Positions 11,266-23,474 of a stretch of 64,000 nucleotides of DNA are shown piece after piece; position 1 is the first letter of the stretch, and every line of letters starts with the position of its first letter. Location: positions 17,474,216-17,538,215 of the forward strand of contig NC_063261.1 of assembly GCF_019578655.1 (NCBI RefSeq), written 5' to 3'. The notes under the pieces were generated by a model that was not told the DNA's origin, ran no database searches, and saw nothing but the letters and a program-made list of their open reading frames with translations. Position numbers and translations under genes: made by a program. Source of the DNA: Ricinus communis (Eukaryota; Streptophyta; Magnoliopsida; Malpighiales; Euphorbiaceae).

Positions 11266-13893
11266 AGGCAGCTGGTTTTAGTCTTTTTGCAAATCTGTCC
11301 ACCAGCACAAGAAGAAAATTGACTGAATACATTGACATAGCGGTTTATTATGGCACTTTAGATACTAAAACTTTTGGCCTATATTTTTAATTGATATTAA
11401 TATTTTAAATTTTTTTAGTATTAAAATTTTTTTTGTTTACAAGTGATGACATTTATTAGAAATCTGATTATTTTTTTATCACGTGGAGAGTGGAGCTCTG
11501 CGTCATTATGCTTGATTTTGGACAAATTACTTATTGAAATCAGTTTTTTTAATTTATTTCTTTTTAGTACTACAACTATTATTATTATTTCAATCGATAA
11601 TACGTGATAGAAACTCGCTCAAAGACAAATTCTTATATGAATAAACAACTAATAACTCGATAAGTAAATCATCATTCCACACAGTCACAAAGTACTACTC
11701 GTAAAAATTGGAATCTATATTTTTACTGATATTTAGAAACGCATCAGACATGAAAATAATTAACATCGATGAAAGAATAGTGCTAATACAACCTTCAAAC
11801 ATTATTCTTTAAACCCGTATATAAAATAAATTACATTGTTGTTATCTTCCTCTTTTGGTGACATTAGTTCCTATTGGAATTTCAATGGCTTTTTATCAAT
11901 TAAAATAAAAAATATAGATGTAGTATTAAAAAGAATTATATAAAAAAATAGTACTATTTAGATATAAATGGCACAGTTCCACCTTTCATGTAATAAAAAA
12001 ATTGATTGAATTCTTAATGAGTAACTTTACCAGTGGAGAAAATTAAAATTGGTGCCAAAAAGATTCAATTATATTGATTTCAATTGGCCAAAAGTTTAAG
12101 ACCAAAATGACTATTTACCCTCAAAAAATTTATTCATGAATACATCATATGGATACGAGAGAGTAGGACACTTAAAATTACCCAAAAGAATAACGAAGCA
12201 TTAAAATAAATTATATTGTTAGGTTTTAAAAGTAAAATAAATAAAAGTAAGTGTCTAAGTGATATGTCTTTGAATAAACTATTCAAAACCCACATATAAA
12301 AATACTATATGGAAAGTGTAGAAACTAGTTGTCATACCACCTTAAATCTAAACTACTAACAACTTTGGTCAATGTCAATTATCTAATATAATATAATATA
12401 GAATGGTATCGGTATTGCTTATACAGAACCAATCAAATTCATTAGCAATTTAACATAGATTAGTCAAGTATCTTTTCTAAGAAAAATAAAATAATAAAAA
12501 CATGTTCATTGAGATGCCGGCTAATTAAATAAACATAAAATAATAGAATTGACTAAACCGCTATTAATTTGAGATTTAAATTTCATGATCATTATTGAAT
12601 GAATTGCCCCACAAGTATACTCCACTTAAACTGCTAAGCACGCAACGAGCTTCAGGATGAATTATGAAAATTATATTCTTTTTATTTTATTTTATTTTTA
12701 ATTTAATGGACAATGGATTAATTTATACATACCATTTTCAATGTACATATAGAAGATTATTTCTTCTGTAAGAATAAATCAAACTTTAATAAAATAAATT
12801 ATTATATCTCAAGATCTTCTTTAAAGAATTGGGTGGGTAGGAATTATGTATATTTGCACTGTAGAGTTCTGAAGAGATGAATCTGCCCTCGCATGGATAA
12901 AATGTTAGTTGTGAACGAACTTGAAACTTTCAAATACTTTATACATATGATGTATCCAAATTGAAATTGAGAAAGGGAGTTACCTAACTTTTATTCTTCC
13001 TCTCTGATTATCATTTATTTATACTCCACATTCATTAATGAATTTTCGAAAAGATGTTATGTATCATATTGGCCACTTGCATGTGCCAACAGCATCTCCC
13101 AAAGGAAGCAGTTTCTAACACCCTTCCTAATTAATAATTAATTTAATCGTAGAGATTTAACAGATAAATGTCTCCAATGATTGTAAATTAATTAATTAAT
13201 ATAAATTATATTCGGTTAAAATTTATTGAAAAATTCATTTTATTTGAGAAAAAGACACTCGAGATAAAAGAAAATAGAAATGATAAATTTAAAAAAGATA
13301 TTTTGGTATTATGAAATATATTAATTTTAAAAATTTTATTTATTTTATTAAATTTAATTTAGTTATACTCAATTTCATATAGATTTAATTATATATAATT
13401 TTAAATTAATAATTACTTTATTCAAAGCCCGTAAATTTAGATTTGGTCTCCAAACTCGATACCTGAAATGATACTCATAACCTTCTTCTGGAGTACTCTC
13501 CTTTGTCTCTCTCTAATCTGAAATTGCAAAATTTCTTCTATCATCTTAGGAATTTGTTGATCGTGCATACGCACTACCTGCACTTTGATTGATTTTCTAC
13601 CAATATTCATACTGTTCTTAGTCATTTTCTGCCATTCAAAAATAGTAATATAGCTAATAATATAATTAACCATTCATGTACCTTTCAGTTGTTTAATTTC
13701 TTTTCTTGCTTCTTCTAAGTCATTCAAGCTAAATTCTTTGACACGGGAGAAAAATGAGCATCCAAAGAAAATTTCATTTGACTCGAAAGAGAATTGAATG
13801 CTACATAAGTTTTTTGATTTATTCAATTAAATAAAGATTTTTGTTATTACAGTATTAATATATTGGCATATGATTATAGGAGAATTACTATTA
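11266..13893. other. Intergenic region between the F6'H relic and copy D
   Basis: No gene supported. It is AT-rich. From about 12420 to 13130 it repeats the 3' flank seen at 6030-6980. Confidence 0.55.
12420..13130. repeat. Segmental duplicate, second copy (partner 6030-6980)
   Basis: Collinear with 6030-6980, with many indels. For example, the block containing CTTGAAACTTTCAAATACTT lies here at about 12920 and at about 6717 in the first copy. The flanks are much more diverged than the coding exons of C and D. Confidence 0.65.
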
Positions 13894-15096
13894 TCATATC
13901 TCTGCAAATGCAACAGTCTTCTTGCCATCATGAGCCTTCCTGAAGAAATGCTTGACATAATCTGAGTAGAGAAAGTTCTTATATTTCGGTTGCTCTCCGG
14001 CTGCAAGAATTTCAGGCAATGGACCTATCACATCACTTGGCTTTGGATTAACGAAAATTGGGATAGAAATCCTGTTCTTACTTCCGCTGGCAATCACACA
14101 ATGCTCCACACTCTTGTATCGTCCGTTGCTCAGTATTTGTAATGCGTCTCCCACATTTATCACTAGCGATCCTTCAACTGGCGGCACATGAACCCATCCA
14201 TCTTCTTCTCCCTTTCCTTCGTTCACTCGCACGTAAAGCCCTCCGATTTCGTCTTGGAGGAGAAATGTGAGTGAGGAGACATCCGAGTGACGCCCAACCC
14301 CAATTGTTAGTTGAGGGTTTGGACATCTTGGGTAGTAGTTAAGATTAATCCTCTTTGATCCCATTAGCAGAGATTCTTTAGTTTCGTCTATTTCCTTCAC
14401 GTTCAATCTCTCCATCAGTGATGTCATTAGCTTTCTGCAAAGAACTTCGGATTTCTTCATGTATTCCAGGCATTCATCCCTATAAGAAAGAAAGAACTGT
14501 TAGTCATAGAACCAAAATGGCATCTTCAGCACACGAAACTGTTATTGATAGAGTTATATTTAAAGCAAAGTTGAGTCTAGTAATTGTTATTACTTGCAAG
14601 CAGAAGGCCACAATGCAGAAGCCTCATCCTCGGAGACATAAAAGAGACTAAGATAATCCTTCCATTCAAGAGCTTTCTCTGAATCAGGACTGAAGCTGGT
14701 GCCAAATCGAACATTGTTGGTAGACGAAAGCTCCTTGGAGAATTTCCTCTTCTCCTCTGCTGGTAACCCAAAGAAACGATGAGTTGCATCCTTAACACCA
14801 TCAAGAACCTCGAGAGGAACACCGTGATTAACAAGCTGAAAGAAACCAAACTGCTCAGCAGCATCACAGATTGATTCTGCAATTTTTGGGTCATTATCAA
14901 AGTTAGACATATCAATAACAGGTATGGAATCTTGCGGGATGATGTTGATCAAAGCCTCTTGGGGTTGGATATATTGTCGGGGAAGGCTTTTTAGGCCTAA
15001 ATCAGAAAGACCCTTCACTCCATTTCCTTTGTTTATGACAAAATCATTCAGATCAAAGGAGGAATCAGCGGTTGATCCTGCAAGTGTTGGAGCCAT
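13894..15096 (-). CDS. F6'H1: Feruloyl-CoA 6'-hydroxylase copy D (2-oxoglutarate dioxygenase)
   Basis: A two-exon gene encoding 362 aa: exon 1 is 14594-15096, intron 14480-14593 (114 bp), exon 2 13894-14479. Iron ligands H232/D234/H294 and R304/S306 are intact, and Gly92 is present in VNHGVP. Compared with C it differs in the N-terminal tail ([12 protein letters not shown]), at residues 175-177 (MKK against IKR), and in the C-terminal half ([10 protein letters not shown] against [10 protein letters not shown]). The start is supported by alignment with C and by a TATA box about 127 bp upstream. Unlike C, its 5' leader contains a GA microsatellite. The inferred role is scopoletin-pathway feruloyl-CoA hydroxylation. 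No coding defect is visible. Confidence 0.94.
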
Positions 15097-15123
15097 TAAT
15101 AAATTTCTTGGATTTGGAAGATG

Positions 15124-15130
<7 letters not shown>

Positions 15131-15155
<25 letters not shown>
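15131..15155. repeat. (AG)n microsatellite in the copy D leader
   Basis: An uninterrupted AG run of about 25 bp lies between the TATA box and the ATG of copy D. Copy C has no such run at the equivalent place, so the two promoters and leaders have diverged since duplication. Confidence 0.85.
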
Positions 15156-15222
15156 ATTGTACTATGTTATAGGGTTAGGAAAATGTACTTTGGTTGAAGA
15201 GAGTTGAAAGGATTGAGGTTAA

Positions 15223-15230
15223 TATTTATA
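15223..15230 (-). promoter_or_regulatory. TATA box of F6'H copy D
   Basis: TATAAATA on the minus strand, about 127 bp upstream of the ATG. It corresponds to the TATA box of copy C, with the extra distance partly due to the inserted AG repeat. Confidence 0.6.
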
Positions 15231-15239
15231 GTGCATGAT

Positions 15240-18200
15240 CCATGGGTTATATAGGAAGCCATGTGACTGCTGTTGTCTTTTTCAAATTGATAATTGCCCT
15301 CACCAACTACAACTTCTTTTTTTTTTTTTTTTTATTTGATGCTTGACCGCCTCTAACACTGCAACACGGCTCAAATCAGCCCAACTCGGTATATCTCAAA
15401 ACAATAATCTCCTTTCTAATTTTATATATATTAAAATTTTAAATTCTAATTATATATAGATAATTATATTTAAAAAAATAATCAAATATAATATTTTACT
15501 ATTCATAAAAATTTTATTCAACATATTTTATATAAACAAAAAAATAAAATTTAATTCACTGTCCTCTATTCCCAATGATTTCACACTACATTTTCCAAAA
15601 AGAAAAAAAAAGAAAAGAAAACTAAAGCCACTGTATTATTTTGTATAATTTTCTTTCATATTAATTTATGTCTATTTCTTCCTCTCTTTCTTTTCATTTT
15701 ATATAATGATCTTTGAACTACTGTTTTAAAAAGGTAGTTCATTTTTATTTATACACAAATTAATATATACTTATTAGGCTTTATTATAATTTTAAAATAT
15801 AAAAAAAAAATTGAAATGGATATATGATAATATTTATGTTAATTAAATATAAATATTTTTATAACTATTTATTAAACTAATAATTAAAAAGAAAGTGAAA
15901 ATTAAACCTGTAGATATAGGTGTACCATTTTTAGTAATGCTGCTGCAAATAAATTGCCATCATGACTGGATACCATTCTTTTTTTTATCCAAGTAATTGT
16001 CAAGATTTAAATTTGTGAAATTACATATTATTATGAATTCACTTCACTATCATTATCAATAATCCAATATAATATTGTATTCTATATATCAAGTAATTAG
16101 TTTTTGACCAGATTCATGCCTTTTCTTTTAGAAGAATTCATGCCTTCCTTAAGAGCCTTATTAGATTTCAGCTTCTATAGAATTAATAATAAACAAATTC
16201 CAACCAATTATGCATTGGGGAATAAACAACTGAATTATTATCGTTTAAATAATTTTCATAATTAGATCCGTTTGAAACTGTTTTAAAACTATAGGAATTG
16301 ACATTTTTTAAAAAAGAAGGTTGTGCAAAGTATTTTACAAAATAATTATTTTATTAAATTAAAAAAATTATAAACCTTGTTTGTTAACATCCAACAACTA
16401 TCCTGCATAGGCTCAGAATAATCCCAACCACATGTAGTACCAAAATATGCTGTGGATGCTATAGGGTTGTCTGGTTCAACCCCCGGAATCAAAATCAGGA
16501 ATGAAGTAGGGATCGAAAAGAATTAAAAACGAAAAACAAAATTTTAATTATTTTTTTTATAATAATATTAATAATTAGTTTATTATTGTATATACTCTAT
16601 TTATGATTTTAGTTGACATATTTTTATTTATTTATTTAATCACATTATTATAAAACATTTTTTGGTGAACTAAATATCAGCTATTAGAATCATTCAGTTC
16701 CATCCAATTTTTTTATGAACCAAATGCCCTGTAAAGTATTATTTTCGAAATTCATCTTCGACCCACTAATTTGTTTCTATCCCAGCACTTCAATTTGAAC
16801 ATTGCTTACAATTTAAAATATGTATGTATTGCATATATATGTACTAAATTACTCAACTATAAGAAATTCTAACTAATCAAGTGGCTAGTTCTGATTATTT
16901 TAGTATTGGTTAGATTAAAATTCAATCTTATTCGTTGAATTCTACACTCACTCATTCTTTTAACTTATATCTTAATTAATTAAATCTATTTTTTAATAAG
17001 ATATTAGAATAGGTAACACAATTTCTTAAATTTTCAGTTTTTCATATTTAGATATCCAATCCTAACGATCCGGTCCGAGGTACTACTATATTTGAGTTTA
17101 ATCTCAAGTTTTAATAGAGGATAAATTTAATTTTAAATGACAACCGGGCATTATGTCAAATTCCAATTGTATTTGAAGGGAAGTGAGAGATCCTACATCA
17201 CTAATAAATAAGAAATACAAATAATTTATAAAATTTAAAATTCAACTGATTAAATTGCTAATTTTAATTATTTTAATATTGGTTAAATGCAAATATAATT
17301 TTTATTAATTGGATTATATATTCATTTATTTAATTTTCGCTTTAATCAATTAATTCAATTTTCAATAATACTTTTCATTTAAATTTAAATTTCTTTCTGC
17401 AAACATTACTTTTGAAAGGTATTTTCTTTTGTTATTGCTTTTGTGGAGAATTTATCGAATGATATTAAAATAGCAGTTTCTTATTGTTTAAACATTTAAA
17501 ATAAATCTTTCTTTAAAAACAAAAACATTTAAGATAAATCTACTAATTGATCAGAATGTATAAAAAGGGTTAGAAAAAGAAATTAAAGCTTGTACTGCAA
17601 CAAATTTACTTATCTTTTTCTACATAAAGATTTAATATTGAAAGTATATCAAACAAATTATTATTATTATTATTATATATACATATTTATTGGCTCAACT
17701 AAAACAAATTTCTGCATCCATTTTGTTTGGGTTAGGATGAAATCTATCTGGAGCTTCATGAATCCATTAACTGTTAATGGAGCGATTCAAGAAAGTCAAT
17801 TAATTGGAAACTTTTACTTCTGATAATTTACAAAACTGAGTTTGAATTTTTTATTTTCTCATTGTATTTCATTTTATATTAAGAGATGTAGAAAGAATGA
17901 CTATTACTTATTAGGTAGCTTCCACTAATTAAACCTTAATAATAATAATTAAATTAAAAACAAGATAGTAATTATATTTGATGGTCTAACAATTATATAT
18001 TGTTTTTTCTTTTAAGAAGTTTAAAAAAAATTTATAAATGGATTTAGCTGAGTGCTGATCGTGGTGGTTGGCTCCCCCACCCACTATGATCAACTGTTAT
18101 ACTGCGTCTCTTTCACATGCGTCCATTGTAAATTTCCTGGACTTTTCGTACCCTGGATTAATCAAATCAAAAGTTAAATTAAATTATTATTTATTATTAT

Positions 18201-21200
18201 AGGTAGAAATCTGCACGTGCGTATTGAAATGTACCAATCCTTTGCCAACTTACCCCACACGCATGTTTGTCCTCAGCTTTCTAGGCAGGCTTAGTCAACC
18301 TAAACTGTTTGACCAGCACCCTGCGTATGACCGGTCCAAATCTTGTAATTCCGATTTTTATTTTATCTTCACTAACTGAAAGTGTATTTATTTAAGTTTA
18401 ACCCTTCAAAAAGAGAACTTAAATACAGATAATTGACTTTTTATTTAAATATCAGACATTTTTATCAATTTTTTATTTAAAATTAACATAAAATAAAATA
18501 CCAATAAAATCTCGTATCAGAGCGGTTATCTTTTTCATATTATATATTTTGTATATAATTATGATTTAATTTAATTTGGTAATTCTGAAGTAGTAATATT
18601 TTCTATTGTTAATCTTGTAAAGAAATTGAAACCACTTTCTTTAAGCTTGCTAAGGTGGTAATAATCTAGACCAAAACTAACAAATCTAGAATAACTAAAA
18701 CTGCATTATTAATTTTGCTTCAGAGAAGATGGGAGCTATATATAAGTAATTTAAATGAAAAATCACATATTAATACAAAAAATAATTAATCACATAAAGT
18801 CTCTCATGCATTTGCCTTATCTAAAAATAGAGACCTATATTAAATATTGTGTATTTGCATAATTCAGTACAAGCTAAGCTACTGCATTGTATTGCTGTTG
18901 TTTTAAGGGATTATTCTGGAGGTGGAGGCCAAGCTTGGCACATTCTTCCAATGGCTAACCATGGAGTCAACCATACTTCATTTTCTTTATGTGATAATTG
19001 GGGTTTCCACAAGCTGACACCACAATTTTGATTAAGAAAAAAAATTACTCATGTATATAAATAAAAGTTGAAAAACTTTCGAGTTTGAATTCCTTTTTTG
19101 TTGTTGAGATTTTCAAGGATGATGGCTCCCACGCATAATCAGATGCATCCGTCTGAAGGATAAAATTTCCTATAGATAGTAGAATGGTGAGAGGTAGAGG
19201 ATTGTGAGCCAATTCTTTCAGTCTCCGGATGGTTTTTTATTAGAGATGTTCTTGTACAATTATCACATGCTTTCATAAAGTTGGTGTTCAAGGTGAGCTA
19301 ATAATTACATAAAGAAAAGAAAAAGAAAACAAAAATTCACGTTGTAGGCTACTTATTGCCTGTTAATTATTATATGAAGACAAAATCCAAGAGGGGGCTT
19401 ATTTTATTTGTTGCAGACAGAAAATGGGTTAACTGAGTCTCATGAAAGCAGATTCTCACTATAATTATATCAATGGGGCTATTAATCAAGCATCAGCTGC
19501 CCTTACAGTAAATAAGATCTGATTATTTAGCTTCCTATTTCTTTCAAATTTGGATGACATATTGAAGAAAATAATCTAGCTATTGTTATTGACTACTTGC
19601 TTAAATGATAGTTGAAGCACTGGTAGATAAAATTTCAAACTCATAATATTGTTTATTAGATTAGATAAAATTTATTAAATAGTTTTCTTAACAAATCCCA
19701 ATCTAATTAGTTCTACTTAATAGTATAGTCATTTCATTTCACTCGTGCTCTATAATTCACAAAAGAATTATATAGTGAATTAAGTATTTCATGTCAGACC
19801 GAAACATTTTAAATAAAATTACATATGAAAGAATGAGTATCTTTTTACTAAAAAATAAGAAATTTTTTTTATTCATTATAGTGGATAGTCTTTGACATTT
19901 ATTTTCCTTTTTTTGTTATTTTTTCTATATATTAGATCATCGCTGTATCTCAAAAACAAATATAAAAATTCAAATTATTATATAATTTATCATATGATGT
20001 ATACCAAAGTGCTCATAATTACTAATCACTTTAAATTAGAGATTAAATATTAGCTTATATTAAAATAAGCTTCATAACTGAATTTCAGTTTTGCTCAATA
20101 TCAAGTCATCAAATTTGATATTAAAAATTAGCATATACTATCTTGAAAAACACCAAACAAAAATCCCATTTTCAATTTTCAATATTAGACCTTACCAACC
20201 CTAAATGAACCTACCTTTAAAAATGGTATATTGTATATGTCTTAATGTCATTGTTTACCGAACAGTTTTTCAAATATTTTAATTCTTTTACATGAACGTA
20301 TTCACCAAGAAATTCCAACAACTAGGGAGAATTTATAAAATTAGAAGGTGACAAGCAGGCGTAATTGACTGGAGAAAAAGCTACAAAATTTCAAGGTTAT
20401 CTAAACATGCCAACGACCAATCCATTAATCAATTCATACTTTCATTAGTTTCAGGATTTGAAATTAGCCTTATTGGTTTATAAAAAAAAAAAAAAAAAAA
20501 GAAGTTAGACTTATTGGCAAAACAACACTTAAAATGTATATTAAAATTAACTTCTCTTTTAATGCTCCATTATGTTACATTGAATGGATAAATGAACTAG
20601 ACATATAAAAATAATTATAAAATTAAAATATAGTCAGCTATTTTATGTTTAATAAATTAATAAATTTTTGAAAGCCAATTTCATTTCTTTTAAATAACTG
20701 AACTTAACAAATTAATAATTCTAATATTTTATAATTTTATAATCCACTAAATATACTAATTATAAAAGAGTCGACAGTATATATCATTCTGTTAATATTT
20801 AAGTATAAAATATTTAAAAATATTATTTATTTCGCTCTTAAATATAAAATAATGGAAGTAGCCAACTATAATACTATAGTACTACAATAATTTAATAATT
20901 AAATTATACATCCCCTAATTTTCCTCCCAATCGCCCACAGATTGATGGAAAGTCTATCTTTTGATGACCTAATCAGTTCTTAGGTTTCAGCCTAATCCTT
21001 CATCACTCCGGGGAAGACTTTCTTTTTGGTCGTTGACTAACTGTATATTTTATTTTATTTGTTATTTTTGCACTTGTTAGAGTTATAAAATTATGATGAA
21101 TGTTAGGTAGGGAAGAGAGACAACAAGAACTCTTCCCCTCTATATTTTAAAGAGACCATATACATATATGGGTTACAAAAATAAGACCAAGAGGGCCCTT

Positions 21201-23170
21201 TTTATTTATTTATTTATTTATTTTTTAAAATAACTCATGGGCATATATAACTTCCATACAAAATAAATTTAGGGGCATTATCTAACCAATAATCTTAATG
21301 CAGGTGGATTTTTGAGAAAGAGGGACCATAATTACTGGGTTTTGTTTTCAAATAGGGATGTAAGCACATCCTCTACACTTTTCATTTTGTGGGAAAAATT
21401 GAGTGCAGACGTCCTCACTAGACAGTTTTTCTAAGCTAAAAGAGACATCTTTTTCTTTTCTCAAATGCAATCGCATGATTAAAACTTCCAAAGAATTGAG
21501 TTCAAGAAAATTCAGAAGTCCAAATTGCTTAAATATGCACTTAGTTCAAATTCTAATTTCTCAACAATAATTATACATTCCAATTCAAAGAGTATATTGC
21601 ATGCATGTCTCACAGAGAAAGATATTTTGGAATTAATTAAATGAGGGTGGACTTCAATTATTCTTGTAAGATTGAGACCTATTTTTGGGTTAATTCAAGT
21701 TGAAGGATGGCTAACTTAAATATAAAGTTAAATCCTCCTCCCTATTTAACAATAATATTCATGAATTGTCAAAATGTCACAAAAGTTATATTTTATGAAG
21801 TCTAAAGAGGACTCAATCATATATGTAGAGGCTAAATAATTAAACCAAATAATTGTTCCTTAATTTGTTAACATCGTAAGAAGGAGAATCATCATCAATT
21901 GTGAGATTAGTTGTATCTTTATAAATAAAAGACACAAAAGCTTACTATATATATATATATATATTAAGACCGTTTTATTATAAATGAAAAAAATTATAAC
22001 ATTTTATATAATATGTTGGAATTTGACGTCCATCACATGGTAATTCAAGTGTAAGTTGAATTTTTTTTTTTCTCTCCAGAAAAACTTGTACGTACGTTTA
22101 AAACGGATAATAATTGTTATATTGAATCCAATCGGGAGGTATTTTTTTCAAAATGTTTGCCTATTTGATAGTTAAAACCTCCATCATATGGAGTTCTCTA
22201 TTAGAAGAAAAATTAAGAAGAGAAAATATGACATATATACGAGATTTTATAAAAATTTATTTATAGACTTGGGTGTCAGTTCGGTTCACTCAAGCTTGCT
22301 AAAGTTTTTGAGATTGACATGTATTTTTTTATTTTAGACTCACTTAAGCTTGAACCTGTAAAAAATTCTATTATTTTTAGATAAATTTGAAAATATCATT
22401 TTTTAAGGTTTCTCGAACAAATTCAACTTGATTCAAAAATTATAAACTAAAATAAAGTGTTTAAATTTGTAAGACCTAAATTTAAAAATTTAAGCTCGAT
22501 TAAGCCAGACCGAGGCCTGACCCGAAGTTTTAACAAGTATAGTAAGGAGGAGAGTATGTTCCCAAAAATACTTGAGCAAAAAAAAATGTTTCCGAAAATT
22601 AGGAAATTAAGGGAAGGAAGGGGGAAAGGCCATGAATGTATTTTAGGCCCAAAATGCTATCCAGGGTGTACAAAAAAGGGCTCGATATCCTTTTATACCC
22701 ATCAAATTTTGCACATGATACCATATTACCCAAATATAAATTTAATATCCATTTATAGTTTGCTTCAATCATTATTGATGCCAACAATCAATCACAAAGT
22801 GACCCAGATGATATTTTATTTGTAAAATTTAGAGAAATTTCTAGTTTTTTCATCTGTCATTCACCAATAGATGATGGAAGTTTACTACTATAATAATGAG
22901 AGATATGTAAAGAAATGAATAATCCCTATTATATAGAGGGTTCAATGAAAAAGGTAAATTATTGATACCAAACATGTAAAAGGGCCAAAGAAATAAATGA
23001 AATTTAAGAATTTTTGGGCCTCCTTCAAAAATGAAAAATCCATATAAAAGAACAAACATGAGCCCTATTTCGCTCAACCCAAATACTAAAACTCGAATGT
23101 AAGAGAACAAACCCAACCCAAGCCCATTAGTAACCTTTAACCGACCCTATGATGAGGAAACGGACTCGTT
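15240..23170. other. Long AT-rich, gene-poor region
   Basis: About 8 kb with no coding region, RNA gene or recognisable transposase. Short open frames here (for example near 17.6, 18.9 and 22.5 kb) lack any family similarity I can see. Visible items are a GC-richer island at about 18040-18350 with several TTGAC/GTCAA cores, an A-run at 20480-20498 and a TA repeat near 21943-21963. Near 22265-22530 there is a stretch of AAGCTTG/AAGCTCG-type sequence typical of dispersed plant repeats. Confidence 0.55.
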
Positions 23171-23336
23171 TTCAAGTCGGTTAGCCCCCAACTCTATGTC
23201 CATAAATCACACACTCTACTGTAAATCCAGAAAGAAGATTCCCCTGATTGATTTTTGAGCTGAAAAAAGAAAGAAAAATTGTCTCTCTAATTCTAGAGAG
23301 AGATAGAGATTGCATTCGATATTGAACTCAAATCAG

Positions 23337-23443
23337 GTTAGTTCCTCTTTGAATTTTTAGTTTCTGTTTCTGTTTAATTTCATTTCTATTTCGTTCGCAA
23401 AAACCCTAATTTTTTTCTTTACATTTTCCTTTTTTTTAATTAG
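23337..23443 (+). other. Probable 5'-UTR intron of SF3B1
   Basis: A donor AG|GTTAGT at 23337 and an acceptor TTAATTAG at 23443, preceded by a strong T-rich tract, define a 107-bp leader intron. It ends 31 bp before the ATG. The start ATG is the first with a good family match after this intron. Confidence 0.6.
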
Positions 23444-23449
23444 GGTTTT
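23400..23449. promoter_or_regulatory. Inverted pair of telo-box motifs
   Basis: AAAACCCTAAT at 23400-23410 and its exact reverse complement ATTAGGGTTTT at 23439-23449 flank the pyrimidine tract of the leader intron. Telo-box motifs (AAACCCTA) are known in leaders of plant housekeeping and ribosome-related genes. The second copy overlaps the splice acceptor. Confidence 0.5.
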
Positions 23450-23474
23450 AGATTTGAAACATTCGAATTCAATA

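Noticed and set aside
11103..11390. Plus-strand open frame of 95 codons
   Set aside because: Its first half is the antisense of the F6'H relic, and there is no sign of selection on this strand.
22457..23116. Open frames of 122 and 88 codons upstream of SF3B1
   Set aside because: Low-complexity or hydrophobic translations with no family resemblance, in AT-rich DNA.
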